Origin: Jaltomata sinuosa
Lineage: Eukaryota; Streptophyta; Magnoliopsida; Solanales; Solanaceae
DNA length: 64,000 nucleotides
Assembly: GCA_003996215.1 (NCBI GenBank)
Contig: QJPP01000279.1
Span: 372,001-436,000, forward strand
Reading direction: 5' to 3'
Position numbers and translations under genes: made by a program. Within the stretch, counting starts at the first letter, position 1, and each line of letters begins with the position of its first letter. The notes under the pieces are model-generated. The model did not search any database, was not told the origin of the DNA, and saw nothing but the letters and a program-made list of their open reading frames with translations. This document shows positions 44,806 through 56,630 of the stretch, in pieces.

Positions 44806-45019
44806 TCTAGGTTCACAGGTGTCATTGGTACAAGAGATAGTGGCTAAGTAGAGTCTCGCGGATCAGAACAATGATGTTCGTATCTTATCTGCGAGTTGCT
44901 ACAGGGTATTATTAGGAAAAGTTCCATATTCTTGCCTCCTTATCATGTGTTCCTGTTTCTATTGACTTCTAAAACTTCGTTGTTCCATTCCTTCTCCGAA
45001 GCCTAGGACGAGTACGATA

Positions 45020-46035
45020 ATGGGTGATGTCGAGGCTTCTGTGCCTATTGCTTTAGTGTTTCCTCCAGCGCCAGGATTTCAGAGTGAGATTGTACCACAT
45101 CAGTTAGGGGGTTTGAGGCCAGCCCAGCTTGTGGTAGGATTTATGGCTACACTAGTTCTTTAGGACACTGTGGTTAGGACTCTGAGTCCTCTGGTGGGTG
45201 TTTCAATACCTTAGGTTGGGACAATACCCAGTTCTTTGAGCAGTGCTTTAGTTAGGTTTGAGATTCTAGTTCTATAGCAGGGTTGTACATCGGTATTGGA
45301 GTATAAGACAAGGTTTCACGAGGTGGTTAGGTGCACTTTGTTTAGCGACAGAGCACTTTGTGACAGTTGGGACTATCGTTCTTTAGGTAGTTGATTATGC
45401 TTGGTCTATTGAGGGGTTATGTCGCGAGGCTTATGGAGGTAGTGCTAAGAGGCATCATCGTCAGGGCAATTTTCGAGGTTCTCAGACTCAAGGTAGGGGA
45501 TTATCTTCAAGAGATCGGTTCTATTATTTTCTATCTAGCAGACCAGTTTCAATGGCTCCATGGGTTTTAGAGGGTGGTTGTACAGAGCATGTTGAGCAGA
45601 GTGGACATGGTGTAGGTCAGGTTCTTCAAGGTTTGCATTCAGGGTGTATAGGTCGTGGTGGCCAGTCAGGTCCAGTAAGATCTTCTTGACCAACTTCATT
45701 TGGTAAAACTTGTTTTCAGTGCGGTAAGCATGGACACTTTTCTAGGGATTGCCCCATGATCACACCTTCCAGTCAGCAGGATCAGCAGGTGTTATCTCCC
45801 AGGGCTCTAATTCCAGTAGCTAGAGGTGGAGTGCAAGATCGTAAGGGTGGTCCCCAGGCAGTGAGAGGTAGTGTACAGAGTTATAGGTGTGGTCCCTAGA
45901 TGGTTAGAGTTGGCTTTCAACCAAGTGGTTCAGGTATCCATCTAGAGTCAATAGGCAGCATGCATCAGAGCAGGGCTTTGTTGGGTTGTTATGGTTATTG
46001 TGTGATTGATCATTATTTTAGAGATTATCCACGAT
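45020..46035 (+). pseudogene. F gag relic with CCHC knuckle
   Basis: A possible start at 45020 (MGDVEASVPIALVF) opens a Pro-rich N-terminus with TAG stops at several Gln-like positions. A capsid remnant reads SVLEYKTRFHEVVR near 45290. After a shift, a Gly/Gln/Ser-rich stretch leads to CFQCGKHGHFSRDCP (45711-45755), an intact CX2CX4HX4C knuckle. A second partial repeat of this type is seen near 46000 (GCYGYCVIDHYFRDYP). Much of the capsid is deleted. Confidence 0.75.
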
Positions 46036-48986
46036 GAGGGATGGTTGAGCCTTCAACATCGACTACTCAGTCAAGAGATATACACCATCAGTCTGATGCC
46101 CCTCTTAGTAGGCCAGAGGTGGAGGTTCCAGATATAGTTGCTTCAGGTACAACTTTTGTTACATTAGCTAGTGCTGGAATTATTTGCTTTGCAAATCTAC
46201 CCCTTTTTGTGTTTTTGTATATATGCCTGCCTATTTCTTGTTTGGTTGTATTACTACTTGAGTTGTAGTGTTTATTCAGATAATTTCTCCGTAGAATTAT
46301 CCTTTTTAGTAGTGGATGAGGTGAGTTATCCTTGAGAGGTGACTACCTGGAGTTGTGACTTGCGGGTAGGTCTTGTTAGCCTTATTTCTGGTTTTGTTAT
46401 GGTTCTATAAGTGGGTTGAGTTTCTCAATTTCTAGCGGTCTTGGATGGTTGTTGCCTAGGCCATTACCTAGCATTTGCTAGAGATCCTTCTATTGGTTTG
46501 GTGTGGTACTGGTGGTTTTGCACCGAGGGAAGTAGTTTTATCTTAACGAGAACTGTGTTGGTCATGCAAGTGGGAAATGGTCAGTTTTTCTTTTCTCGAG
46601 GGGTTAGACTTGATCCTCATTATTTTTGTTGGTTTTGGAAGTGGCAGGTATATGAGTTGCTTTCCTTGTTTTCCCCAGTTCTAGTTAGGTTGGGTTTTGA
46701 TCGTAGCATTCTGGCTGAGTTTTGACTGTGGCTTTGTGGTTGAGTTTTTGACTTTAGCATTGTGGTTGGTTGAGTTGGGCATTTAGCCTATTATTTTCCT
46801 GCCTTATTGAGTGTTGCTAGTAGAATTGTTGGAGCTAAAGGAACAACTCCAGGATATTCTGTGAAAGAGTCTGTCAGTTTTGGTGTATCTTTGAAGAGGG
46901 GTTTTGTTTGGTTTGAAAAAGGAGGGTGATAACTCCTTGTATGTGTGTATGAGTTCCTAGTATCTAACTGAGGTGACGACTAAGGGTTTGCTTGGGTTTG
47001 GGTATTGGTGACTTGATTCGACCGACTACAGAGTGAAGTGGCATTTTTCTTTGATAGATTCGAGGTTAGAATTTCTTCCAGTAAGAGATCGAGGTAGTGA
47101 CCATTTCTTGTACTACCTTTGGGAGCTTGTTGCATTGACTATGGTTTCCTCGTTATACTCTTTGGAGGAACCAAGTCTAAGTAGTATCTATGGATTGGGC
47201 AAATTGTATATTCAGAGCTTAATTAGCTCTAGTTTCCATAGTGTTCATCGGTGGCGTATGGGTCTACTCATGGGTCCGACAGAGTAATTGATTGACAATT
47301 GGAGTTGGATCTCAGAATTATGGGCTAGAAGGTTACTTTAGATGGTTCGTGGAAATTTCTCTTTGGTTGCAACATCTTTGTGATGGAAGGCAGTAGGTGC
47401 GGTCAACTTAGATTTCCTCCTCCAGTTTTGGATTGGTCATTGGCTGTGGACACCCTGTCCTTGGCTAACCATTTGATTAGGCTGGACTTTCCAGGTCCCA
47501 ATGGTGTTCTTATCAGTATGAGGTCCATTCTACTTTGGTTTGACAGATTCAGCAGCGTCAGTTTGAGGATCAATGGTTGTATGTTATGTGTGATCAGGTT
47601 GGGCAGATTGAGGCCAACATGGCTACTTGGGATTCGAATGGTACTTTAAGGGTGATGATCGCCTTGTGTTTCAAGATTCGGAGGTTTGGATTAGTTGATT
47701 CTCCAAAGGGTTATCTATGTATGGGATTCCAGTGTTGGTTAGACTCAGCTAGTGTGGGCCAAGATTTATGGCATATTGAATGCTCTCAGATTTGATGGTT
47801 CGTGTACTAAGTACAGTAGAATGGATGCTTCGAGTCAGTGGGTGATGAGTTGAGAGGTTTTTGAGTTCATCTATAGCTAAGTAGTGACCTTGGGTTTAGG
47901 ACATCCTTTTCTTTGCCTATAGGGTGTTTTGACTTGATATTCATGGCGTGGTGGACTTCTTTTTGAGACGAGGTTGGTAAGGTGATCCTAAGATCCAAAT
48001 GGTGTTTGAGTATTTGGAGCAGTAGTGGTATTTCTTAAAGTTTGGAGCTTAGTTAATGGCTTCAGAATTTGTGGTAGGCTTACCACACTCCTGGCAGAGG
48101 TTTGGTTTTGTGTTGGGTCTTCTTGGGCAGGTTGCCCTGGTTCATTTGCTTTCAGTTGATTAAGACTTGACACGGGTCAGCGAGGTTGGTTCTGTTTGAT
48201 AGTTGGGAGATTTCTCTATTGACACAGCATTTTCTTGCATGTCTTTCCCAACCCCGGTGTGTAAATTTTAGTTAACCTCCGACGGTTGGTTCAGTTGGGT
48301 TCAGGTAATCAGTTTGATCTTAGCAAAGGTATTTGTCCATTAGTTGATGGTCACCCGAGGCAGGTTGCTATGGTTTTCGGAAATGTGCTACGGGTTAACA
48401 TTTTAGATGTCAGAGGCTAGTAGACTATGGCTTGGCTTGGCTGGAGTTAAAATCTGAAGGTGACCCCATTCGAGGTTGAGTATAGTGGGAACTATGGATC
48501 TCCGCTGGGTTAGTTGATATTTCGAGGGTGGCGCGAGTACTCATCATGTGTGAAGTTCATGGTTAAAGTAAAATGTGATTCAGGATAGTTAGAAGGGTTT
48601 TGCGGGTCAAAGAATTCAGGAGTTAAAGGTTTAGGTTTTGGCTTTTTTGGGTGAACCTAGTTGAGGTATCGAGGATTCGAGTTCTGTGTGTTGATCGCCT
48701 TGGTTCTATTGGATTCATTATTCATTCCAGGTGAGTTTCATAAGGTTTGGCTTGGTTGATAGACCTTGAGAGTTTTGAAGCTAAAGGTTGGAGTCTAGCT
48801 TGGCTTGTAAGAAGTTAAGGTTTGGTGGATTTTCTTTGGATTCTCTCAATTGGGTGCCATCCGGTCGAGGAGGCTACTCGGGTTTTTGAGAGAGTGGTGC
48901 AGGCTTTGTATCTATAGTTGTTGAGTCTCTACTGTTCCCTTCTTTCTTAACTTTCGCGGACAAAAGTACTTGTTAGTAGTGGATGA
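46036..48986 (+). pseudogene. F pol relic (protease to chromodomain), heavily decayed
   Basis: 46041-46180 resembles the Ser/Pro linker between knuckle and protease (PSTSTTQSRDIHH, VVASGTTF-like). LELKEQLQDIL, stop, K near 46831 is an RT N-terminal scrap. 47440-47520 (LANHLIRLDFPGPNGVLIS) and WLYVMCDQVGQIEANMATW near 47570 resemble the RNase H/integrase linker. HPVEEATRVFERVVQALY near 48850 is a chromodomain tail. RT and integrase catalytic motifs cannot be found with confidence. A degenerate PPT (TAGTAGTGGATGA) precedes the LTR. Confidence 0.55.
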
Positions 48987-51900
48987 TGTAATGACCTTTC
49001 GGTCATTCATGCATTTTTACATTCATTGTACTGTTAGATCTTACTTGTAGCAGCCCCAATCATTTATAACTTGCTGGGACTGGTAGTTCGGTGCCTAGGA
49101 CATATGTTTGGTCTTTACGGTCGTTTCCCTATTTTAGAGCCTTAACTTAGGAAATCATTAACTTCAGTCAACATTCTTAGCAATCATGCTCGAAATTGAA
49201 TTCTGACAGTTTCGTTAGCTCTGGAGTGTAGACTTTGGTCTAGGTATACCTTCGGTCAAGATCCGGGAGCTTTTCCACTCAGAATTCTCTCTCGTTCTGT
49301 GTTTTCAGGCCAGTTGGACTTGGAAGGTTGACGTTGGTCAACATTCAGAGAAGACGGCCTCGGATGGAAATTCTGTCAATAGTGTTAGCTCCGAAATATC
49401 ACTTTTGGGCTAGAAGGACCATTGGTTTGGGTCTCGAGCCTTCCCAACTTGATTTTTTACCCTTAGGTTCCATTTTGGAATAGGTAGCTTAAATGTTGAT
49501 TTTGGGTATTGGGCCCACTTTTCATTAAATAGACCTCCGACGGGATTTTTGTCGATACTGTTGGATCCATAATGTCATTTCTAGTTGAATAGCTCAGCTT
49601 ATTTGTGTTCGCGTAACCCCAGATGTATTTTCGGGGACCCATCATGTAAAAATATGCCTTAGGCTAGGCTGCTACTATGTTGGATGCTAGTGTGGCGCAG
49701 CAGCATGCGCCTGGAATGCACCTGCGCGTGCGCGCACCCGTGCTTGGGCACCGCACCTATATGTCAGCCAATGTTGGCATGCCAGCACCCCTGCATTTCC
49801 CACCTGCCTCAGCATCAGCGTGTCTGTGCCTGCCTGGGTGTCGTGGCACCAGCGCACTTGTGCCCTCCTGGCCGCCTCTGCGCCTGGGCGTGGCAACTTA
49901 AGTAGCTGGCCAACCACTCTTTCTCCCTTATTTTCTAAAAATTCCAAACTCGATTCTCCATTGATTTAACTCCCAAAACCTCCATTAAATTCCCTAGTTC
50001 TTTCCCATCAGCTTGGAGGTTTATTATTGTTGATCCTTGATCATTTGTGGACTTCTAAGTCCGGTAAGTTACTCTTTGATTTTTCTTTTTCTTCCATTGA
50101 TTCCATCTTTGAATTTCTTGATCTGTGGGATGTTTTGGGCTCTGTTGCTGGTCTATTTCCGCTCAAATTTTGAGCATGTTCTCCTGGGGATGTAGGGAAC
50201 ACCGTGGCATTTTTCATCTTTAGCTTTGCATTATGGGGCCCACAAGCCCGCTTGCGACCTAGATTTCAACTCGGCTATGTTCCTTGCATTATGGGTATTG
50301 TTTGCTTCATATTGACATATAGAATATTGTATTGATACTATGTTCGCAATTTGGGACTTTTTGAATCAGTTCAAGCTTGGACGATGCTATTCCAGCAGCT
50401 AGTCGTCGGATGACAGGTAGGTTACGGTCTTCCCTACCTTTGACTTTGCGTATATATGCTATAGTTGCATTGATTAGTATCCTTGGGTTGGTTATTCTAA
50501 GTTGGTACCCTAGACCTTGTCTGTCTCTTCTGTCCAATTTATTCGTATAGTGTTTGTAGTACTCATTGTAGTATCGAAACATTACCCTTGTGGCCCCGTG
50601 TGGCCTTTTTATATGCCTTTGGACCATAGACGGTGGGATATTTGGAATTGTCCGCGAGTCTTGGACATCGTGGTATTACTTTAGGCTGGATATGTATACT
50701 GTAGAGCTGATTGTGCATGTGTAGGGCCGATAGGTTATTTGTGAGCCGTTGGGCTAATCTATTATTTGCAAGCATATCATTCATGCAAAGGATTTTTCTG
50801 CATGTTTTACTACTGTTTTGGCTTCGGGCCTACCATAAATGGTTTCTAAATTTTGCATGGCCCCAAGGGCCCATTTTCGGTAAAATGATTATAAAAGGAA
50901 TTTGGAATTGATTTTAAGAATTTTCTTGGAGCAAAGGTGATATTATGATGATTTTATCATCAGTTTTCCACACTGATACTTGACTCGGTTGTGCCGTTGT
51001 GCCTGGCATATATTTTACTTTAAATTTAGACCTAGATACACTTCGGGCACCCTTTGATGGGGTTTTGAGACTACTACTACTAATATAGACCCAGATCAAA
51101 TCTGAGCACATACTACAAGATTCCAATAATTGATCTAGACCCGGATACACTACGGGTAGTTAGACTTTGAGATTTGCATTTTAGTATGTGGTCACGGATC
51201 TCCGTGGACCTTGACGATCTGAACCATGGGCTACATGCCGAGTATGCCAGAAGAGGGGTATATGGTGTAGTTGAGGTATACGGGTCGTGTCCTTCCATGG
51301 ATCCTACCTGTTGGGTCTATCAGTGTCAAAGGAGATACATACAGGATTACTATCACACCGGTTCCATCATATCACATCATCATGCATATTGTATTTGGAT
51401 TCCACCCTTCTTTGTTGTGTGCTCAGTGTATGCTCTGATACTTAGGTGTATGGACGCCCGTTGGGACTGTAGGTAGATTATATTACTTCTAGCTTATTCT
51501 AGAGCTGGTGTATGGCCTTCGGTTATTAGTGGATTAATGGGTTCTAGCATGTTGAGTTTCTGATGGTTTGGACTTTTTATTATTGATGGATTAGTGGGTC
51601 CTATATTATTGAGGCACTGTTTATGTGGCCTTCTGAGTAGTTGTGGGTTAGCTGATTCTATCCTTTATTGTGGGGATAATTAGTGGCTTCAGTTGCTTAT
51701 GGCATAGCTTATTCCATGCTAGGGTTGTGCTTGTGAGGTTAATTTCTGTCTGTTCTTATCTTAAGGTTGGGTTTTTAGCATGATTTCGTTAAGTATATTG
51801 TTTCTAGCTTGAGTATGTTTAATTTCTTTCATTCTTCCCATTTTTATTTGAGGTTACCGCTATACCGTCCTTCTTCTAAAATTCTCTCTTTATATATATT

Positions 51901-52595
51901 ATTGTTGCAAGGACTCCAGGTGCGTTCTTCTTTCCTTCACATGTTTTCTGTGTTATATATACCTTCTGTGGCTAGCATAGCCGATTTGTAATTCTTGTTG
52001 ACTTCTATCTGTGCTAGTTTTCATGTGCTTTCTCTATTACTTCTGTGACTGCTTCTTTGCTCTCTGCTAGTTACTGCCCTTATATCTTATATGCCCTTAG
52101 ACGACCGATGATGCCTATTGGGTACTCGTTGCTTAGTAATTGGTGCTCATACTATACTTCTGTAACTCTATAGTGCAGATTCTAGTGTGGGCTTTTACCG
52201 TTTATTGCATGGATTATCGTGCATCTTTTGGATATTTTAGACTAGGGTGAACTCCTGCTGACCAGGGCTTGACCACATCTCATCTCTTGGCACTGTTACT
52301 CTTTATTTATTTGGAGACAGTTGTATTTACTATTTTGTTATCTCTAGCACTTGTATTCTATTAGAAGCTTATGTACTTTCGATACCATGTCTTTGTGTTG
52401 GTGTAGTTTCCTTTTGTATATATTCAGGTTGTTGCTTTTGTGGTGTTCTCTCTTATATTTGCTTCCGTGTATTTCTGGTTATTGTGCGCATTAGTTTAGG
52501 TAGTAGCACATTACTAACCGTTCTGGTCTAGGGGATTGATTTGCCTACTGGGGGGTTGTAGGTGCCATCATGACCTGAGAAATCGGGTCGTGACA
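48987..52595 (+). repeat. F 3' LTR (3609 bp)
   Basis: It starts TGTAATGACCTTTCGG and ends ATCGGGTCGTGACA. The same landmarks occur as in the 5' LTR, including the GC-rich stretch (49690-49900, GCGCGTGCGCGCACCCG) and GTAGGTAGATTATATTACTT. ORFs in the GC-rich part are not genes. Confidence 0.88.
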
Positions 52596-53635
52596 AACAA
52601 AAGCGTAGAAAAATAAGATCAAAAAGGTATTTATTTGGCTGTAATTGTCGGCTAAGGAACGAGTAGGAAATATTTAGTATATATAGTGACTACTCTCCCT
52701 ACGCACTTTTATAACTAAAAATTTTGATCTCTTCAAGCTCTTTTTCTCTTTGTGACTGCCAATTTTCAAATTTTCTTTCACCTCTTTCTTTTCATCTTCT
52801 TTTATCTTTAGCAATTCTCCCTTTTTTATAAATTATTATAGAGGATCAATTTCTTATCTTTTATCTTTTTATTTTTTATTTTGTTCACCTTACTACAATG
52901 ACTATCTTTTATGCATGGGCACCCTCTAAACTTTTCTTTTCCTACATCAATTCTCATTGACTAACCATCCTTTTTCCTTTTCCTTTTAAGTCTTAACTTT
53001 AAAGTGCAGTAGAGACTTTTGAATCAAAATAATGCAAGGTTAATCAAAGAAGGGAAAAACCTAATAGGTTAAAAAGACTCAAGGGGGTAACTATGAATAA
53101 TGAGAGGGTAGGTAATATTATCGTCAAAAGTTGTCTTCCAAAGAAATGCCATAATCATATTCTATAAATTAACACTTTATTTCACTTTACACACGCACCG
53201 AACAACTTCTAGATATCAATGCACAACATAAAATATACAAAATCTTTTCACACAATGACACATAAATGACAACAAATGACTCCCTATAAACTCTCTACTT
53301 AACAACACAAAATTTAATTCAATGAATATATTATTAAGCCCTTTTTTATTCGTTATAGTCAATTTTAGAGCCTTCATGTATTAACTGGAAACTCTATCTT
53401 TTAATGCACAATATTTTTAACAGAGCTACTTAACATAATATTAGTATATCAAGATTAAGTACCTAACTTATTATGGCGTTTGAGTTACTCTTTTTTTAAG
53501 CCTAAAAATATTTTAAATTTTTATTAAAAATATATCCTAAAAACTAAGAAAATTGCTACAACATATGATTCAAAGGATTCTCTCGAAAAAGAACTACAAA
53601 CAAATTCCAAGGGTTGTATCAACAAAAATAATTAT
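52596..53635 (-). other. E 3' non-coding region, second part
   Basis: It begins with the F target duplication (AACAA). It continues the alignment with B (TGTCGGCTAAGG, then CCAAAGAAATGCC). AT-rich, no gene. Confidence 0.6.
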
Positions 53636-54480
53636 TGATACGTGATCTTGAGCTTATTTATACACCCAATTACCAGATTTTACCCATATTTATGCCTTAT
53701 TTTGAGAGTATATTCACATATATCCTTACATTTTATGCATATTTATGTTGGTGAGATAATATACATGATTAAATGTGTTTTTGGGTAAAAATCCGTAAGG
53801 AAGTGACCCAAAAGAACAAAAGATGTGAGATTAGAGAGTTTCAGACTTAGGCAAAATTTCGAGGCAAGTGTAGTAGGGCCAGTGTGCTACGTTGGCCATA
53901 GCCTAGAAGGCCATAGGAGATGGACACCACACCACTTAGGAAGCAAAACTTCAGACAGTGCAACAAAGAGCCAAGGCTCTACACCGCACTAGCTAATGCG
54001 TCACCTAGGAAGGGCGTTGGCCAGCACGACGCCGCAAAGGTCTTCACGAGTCAAAATTCAGCTAAGTCCCAGTCTTAGTTTGGTAAGAATTTAGGGTATT
54101 TTACAGTATTATAAATAAAATCCTTGGACGACTTTTAGAGGTTTGATAACTTTTTAGTGAGCCACGTGATGGAGAGAAGACTACACTATTAGGGGTTCTT
54201 ATCTTTCTACTTTTTCTACTTTTTATATTACATGAACATCATTAATTCTTGCAATTTAGATTAGAGAATGAATGTCTAAAAACCCTTTTTCTGGGATTAT
54301 GGTTATAACATGATTGTTTAGTAAATGATTGATTCGACAATACTTGTTTATCATATTAGTTATTCTTCTATTCTTGATAATTATGATTCTACTACTTCAC
54401 AACCAGTAGAATATATCCATATTTTTATCATGAACTCGAACATGGAATCATGAGTTTGAACAAAGAATAAAAAGAGTAAG
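53636..54480 (+). repeat. Athila-type LTR J, 3' end truncated
   Basis: It starts TGATACGTGATCTTGAGC and resembles the B LTR start (TGATCTTAGGAGTATTTATA). The GC-rich cluster is 53870-54060 (GGCCATAGCC, GCGTTGGCCAGCACGACGCC) and the TATA box is at 54110-54117. The tail (CTAAAAACCCTTTTTCTGGG) resembles Athila R-U5 sequence. The right boundary with G is uncertain by tens of bases. Confidence 0.55.
54110..54117 (+). promoter_or_regulatory. TATA box in LTR J
   Basis: TATAAATA lies in CAGTATTATAAATAAAATCC, 50 bp after the GC-rich cluster. Confidence 0.55.
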
Positions 54481-54504
54481 ATTTTAACATTGTCAAAGAA
54501 TGAA

Positions 54505-54839
54505 TTTATGGCTAGAATAGACATTTACCTAGATCATGAACTGAGTGTTTCAGCAGTATCTTGACATATTCGTGATCATTTTCATCTATGACATTCTAAT
54601 TTACTCCCATAGTAAAGAGGAACATGCTACTTACCTTAGAATTATGCTACAAACACTTTAGGATCGTGAGTTGTATGCCAAGTTTTTCAAATGAGCATTT
54701 TAGTTGAAGTCTGTGGCATTACTTGGTCATGTTGTTTCCAGTGAGGGTATTTAGGTTGATTCTCAAAAGAATGAAGCAGTAAAGGGTTGGACTAGACTCG
54801 CGATACCAACATATATTAGGAGTTTCTTCAATTTGGCTA
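54505..54839 (+). pseudogene. G reverse transcriptase, 5'-truncated
   Basis: After a stop, the frame reads VFQQYLDIFVIIFIYDILIYS: the polymerase box FIDD has become FIYD, losing one catalytic Asp. HSKEEHATYLRIMLQTLQDR, LLGHVVSSEGI and IRSFFNLARYY follow. Stops lie near 54520, 54539, 54691 and 54752. The frame ends exactly at the hAT target duplication and resumes after it (RRFIEGFSS). Confidence 0.82.
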
Positions 54840-54847
54840 GGTACTAC
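54840..54847. other. Left 8-bp target duplication of hAT-like element
   Basis: GGTACTAC here and GGTATTGC at 55958-55965 match at 6 of 8 positions, and both differences are transitions. Removing the element and one copy restores the RT reading GCTAGGTACTACAGGAGG. Confidence 0.75.
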
Positions 54848-55957
54848 TAGGGGAGGGCATTCGGTTCTTCGGTTTGGTTTTGTCAAAGTTTGATTTGGTT
54901 CTTCGATTTTAGTTTTGCAAAAATGTACACCGAACATCGAACTAAAATAATTCGGTTCGGTTCGGTTTTTTGAACTTTCGTTTGATTTAGTTCAGTATTT
55001 TTAAATTGGTTTTTTTGGTGTAAGTGAGAAAAAAAATGAGAACAAATTATCAAAATATTTCTAACAACACCGAAATCCCAACTAAGACATAATCATTGAG
55101 CTCAACATTGGTGGACCATTGCAAAGTGCTAACACTGCTAACTGCTAACCTATGTGGAAAAACAAGTAAACTCACAAATCAATACAAAATAAGCATTTGA
55201 GGATTCAAGAGTGTTCCCAAGTATAACTCCAAGTGATGGTCTTATAAACTCACAGTTAGTTATATGCAACTAATGTTTTATTGATGAAAAGAAAAATGAC
55301 ATCAAAAAAGCCATAAGATGGTAGAGAACAATCGATATATTTATAATCCTTGTGATGCATGCCTGCTTGCAGGATGATGCTTCTGTTGTTAATCATTGGC
55401 TCATTAATGGAACCTTACGCACAAACAAGGTGAACCTAATTATATAAAGCATGACTGTGTATAATGCATTAAAATGTTATGATTTGAAAATTTTGAATAT
55501 TTTCAGAACAAAAAAACATCTAGTGGTGATGTTTAGCAAACTTTCTACCCCCTTTAATTTTCAGCAAAGAATGGCTTAAGAGAATAGATGAGAACAAGAG
55601 TTCCATAAAGCCAATAATGGAGTCAACATATGGGAAGGATTCAGCTATAAAGTAGACCACCTACTGGAGAACAATATAATTTCCTGCAGCCTGCTAGGGT
55701 CTTTTAATTTTTAACTAAAGAGGCTATATAAAATTATACATGAATTGTATAAAAAATATTTTAAAAATAAATTAATAAATAAAAGTTCGATTCTTCGATG
55801 CACCGAAGAACCAAAACCCTTAAACCAAATACCGAATTGAAGAACCAAAGTTTTAAAAAAGAAAACCAAACACCGAACTGAAGAACCAAAACCGAAGAAC
55901 TGAATTAGCCTGGTTCAGTTCAGTTTTTTAGTTTTTTGGTATTTATGCCCAGCCCTA
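54848..55957. mobile_element. hAT-like non-autonomous element (1110 bp)
   Basis: The ends are TAGGGGAGGGCATTCGGTTC and, inverted, TAGGGCTGGGCATAAATACC. These imperfect terminal inverted repeats share TAGGG--GGGCAT. Subterminal GGTTCTTCGGTTTGG and TCGGTTCGGTTCGG words repeat at both ends. The 8-bp duplication and TAGGG termini fit hAT. The interior is AT-rich with no transposase ORF, so it would need an enzyme supplied in trans. Confidence 0.82.
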
Positions 55958-55965
55958 GGTATTGC
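55958..55965. other. Right 8-bp target duplication of hAT-like element
   Basis: GGTATTGC; see 54840-54847. Confidence 0.7.
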
Positions 55966-56630
55966 AGGAGGTTTATAGAGGGTTTTTCTTCTATTGCTAC
56001 CCCATTGACCAAGTTAACTCAGAATAAAGCCAAGTTTTAGTGGTTTGAAGCCTTTGAGAAGAGCTTTCAGGAGTTGAAAACTCACTTGACTTTTGCTCTA
56101 GTGTTTACCCTACCAGAGGGAACTGATGATTTTGTTGTTTATTGTGATGCCTCGAGAGTTGGCATTGGTTTTATTTTGATGTATAAGGGTAAGATTATAG
56201 CTTATGCTTCCAGACATCTTAAGAACGATAAGAAGAACTACCAAACTCATGATCTTAAGCTGGCAGCGATTATGTTTTCTTTGAAGATATGTATCACTAC
56301 CTTTATGGTATGCATGTTGATGTTTTCACATATCATAAGAGTCTTTAGTAAAACTTCAGCTATAAAGAGATGAATCTCAAGCAGAAGAGATTGCTCGAAA
56401 TATTTAAGGACTACGATATGAGCATTCATTATCACCATGGTAAGGAAAATGTAGTTGCTGATGCACTTAGTAAGTTGTCTTTGGGTAGTACTGATCATGT
56501 AGAGGATGGAAAGAGAGAACTTATGAGAGATGTTCATAGACTTGCATGTTTAAGAATCCATATCTTACACTCCGAGGATGGTGGTGTAGTTGTTCAAAAA
56601 AGAGCAAAGCTGTCTCTAGTAGTTTAGGTT
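55966..56630 (+). pseudogene. G RT C-terminus and RNase H
   Basis: The first part reads RRFIEGFSSIATPLTKL. From 56074 the open frame has TLPEGTDDFVVYCDASRVGI (first Asp kept) and KNYQTHDLKLAAIMF, where the catalytic Glu of DLELAA is Lys. A frameshift near 56370 leads to 56370-56627 with RLLEIFKDYDMSIHYHHGK and VVADALSKLSLGS. It ends in TAG. Inactive. Confidence 0.85.

Larger units (their letters stand above)
41154..52595 (+). mobile_element. Old chromovirus F with 3.6-kb LTRs (11442 bp)
   Basis: Its parts are LTR 41154-44790, PBS 44794-44805, a 4.2-kb internal region and LTR 48987-52595, with AATAA/AACAA duplications. The internal region keeps a CCHC knuckle, an RT N-terminal scrap, an RNase H/integrase linker and a chromodomain tail. 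The LTRs differ strongly by eye, so the insertion is old. It is inserted in E. Confidence 0.85.
39543..53635 (-). mobile_element. Athila relic E (LTR part and 3' non-coding region), split by F
   Basis: It consists of an LTR piece (39543-40709), a PPT (40710-40727) and a non-coding region (40728-41153 and 52601-53635) that aligns with the same region of B. No gag or pol remains. B is inserted at its left edge and F at 41154-52595. LTR J truncates it at about 53636. Confidence 0.7.

Noticed and set aside
46441..46725. 94-codon ORF (MDGCCLGHY...) as a possible gene
   Set aside because: It lies between knuckle and RT of the decayed F pol, in a region where frames are scrambled, and no domain is visible.
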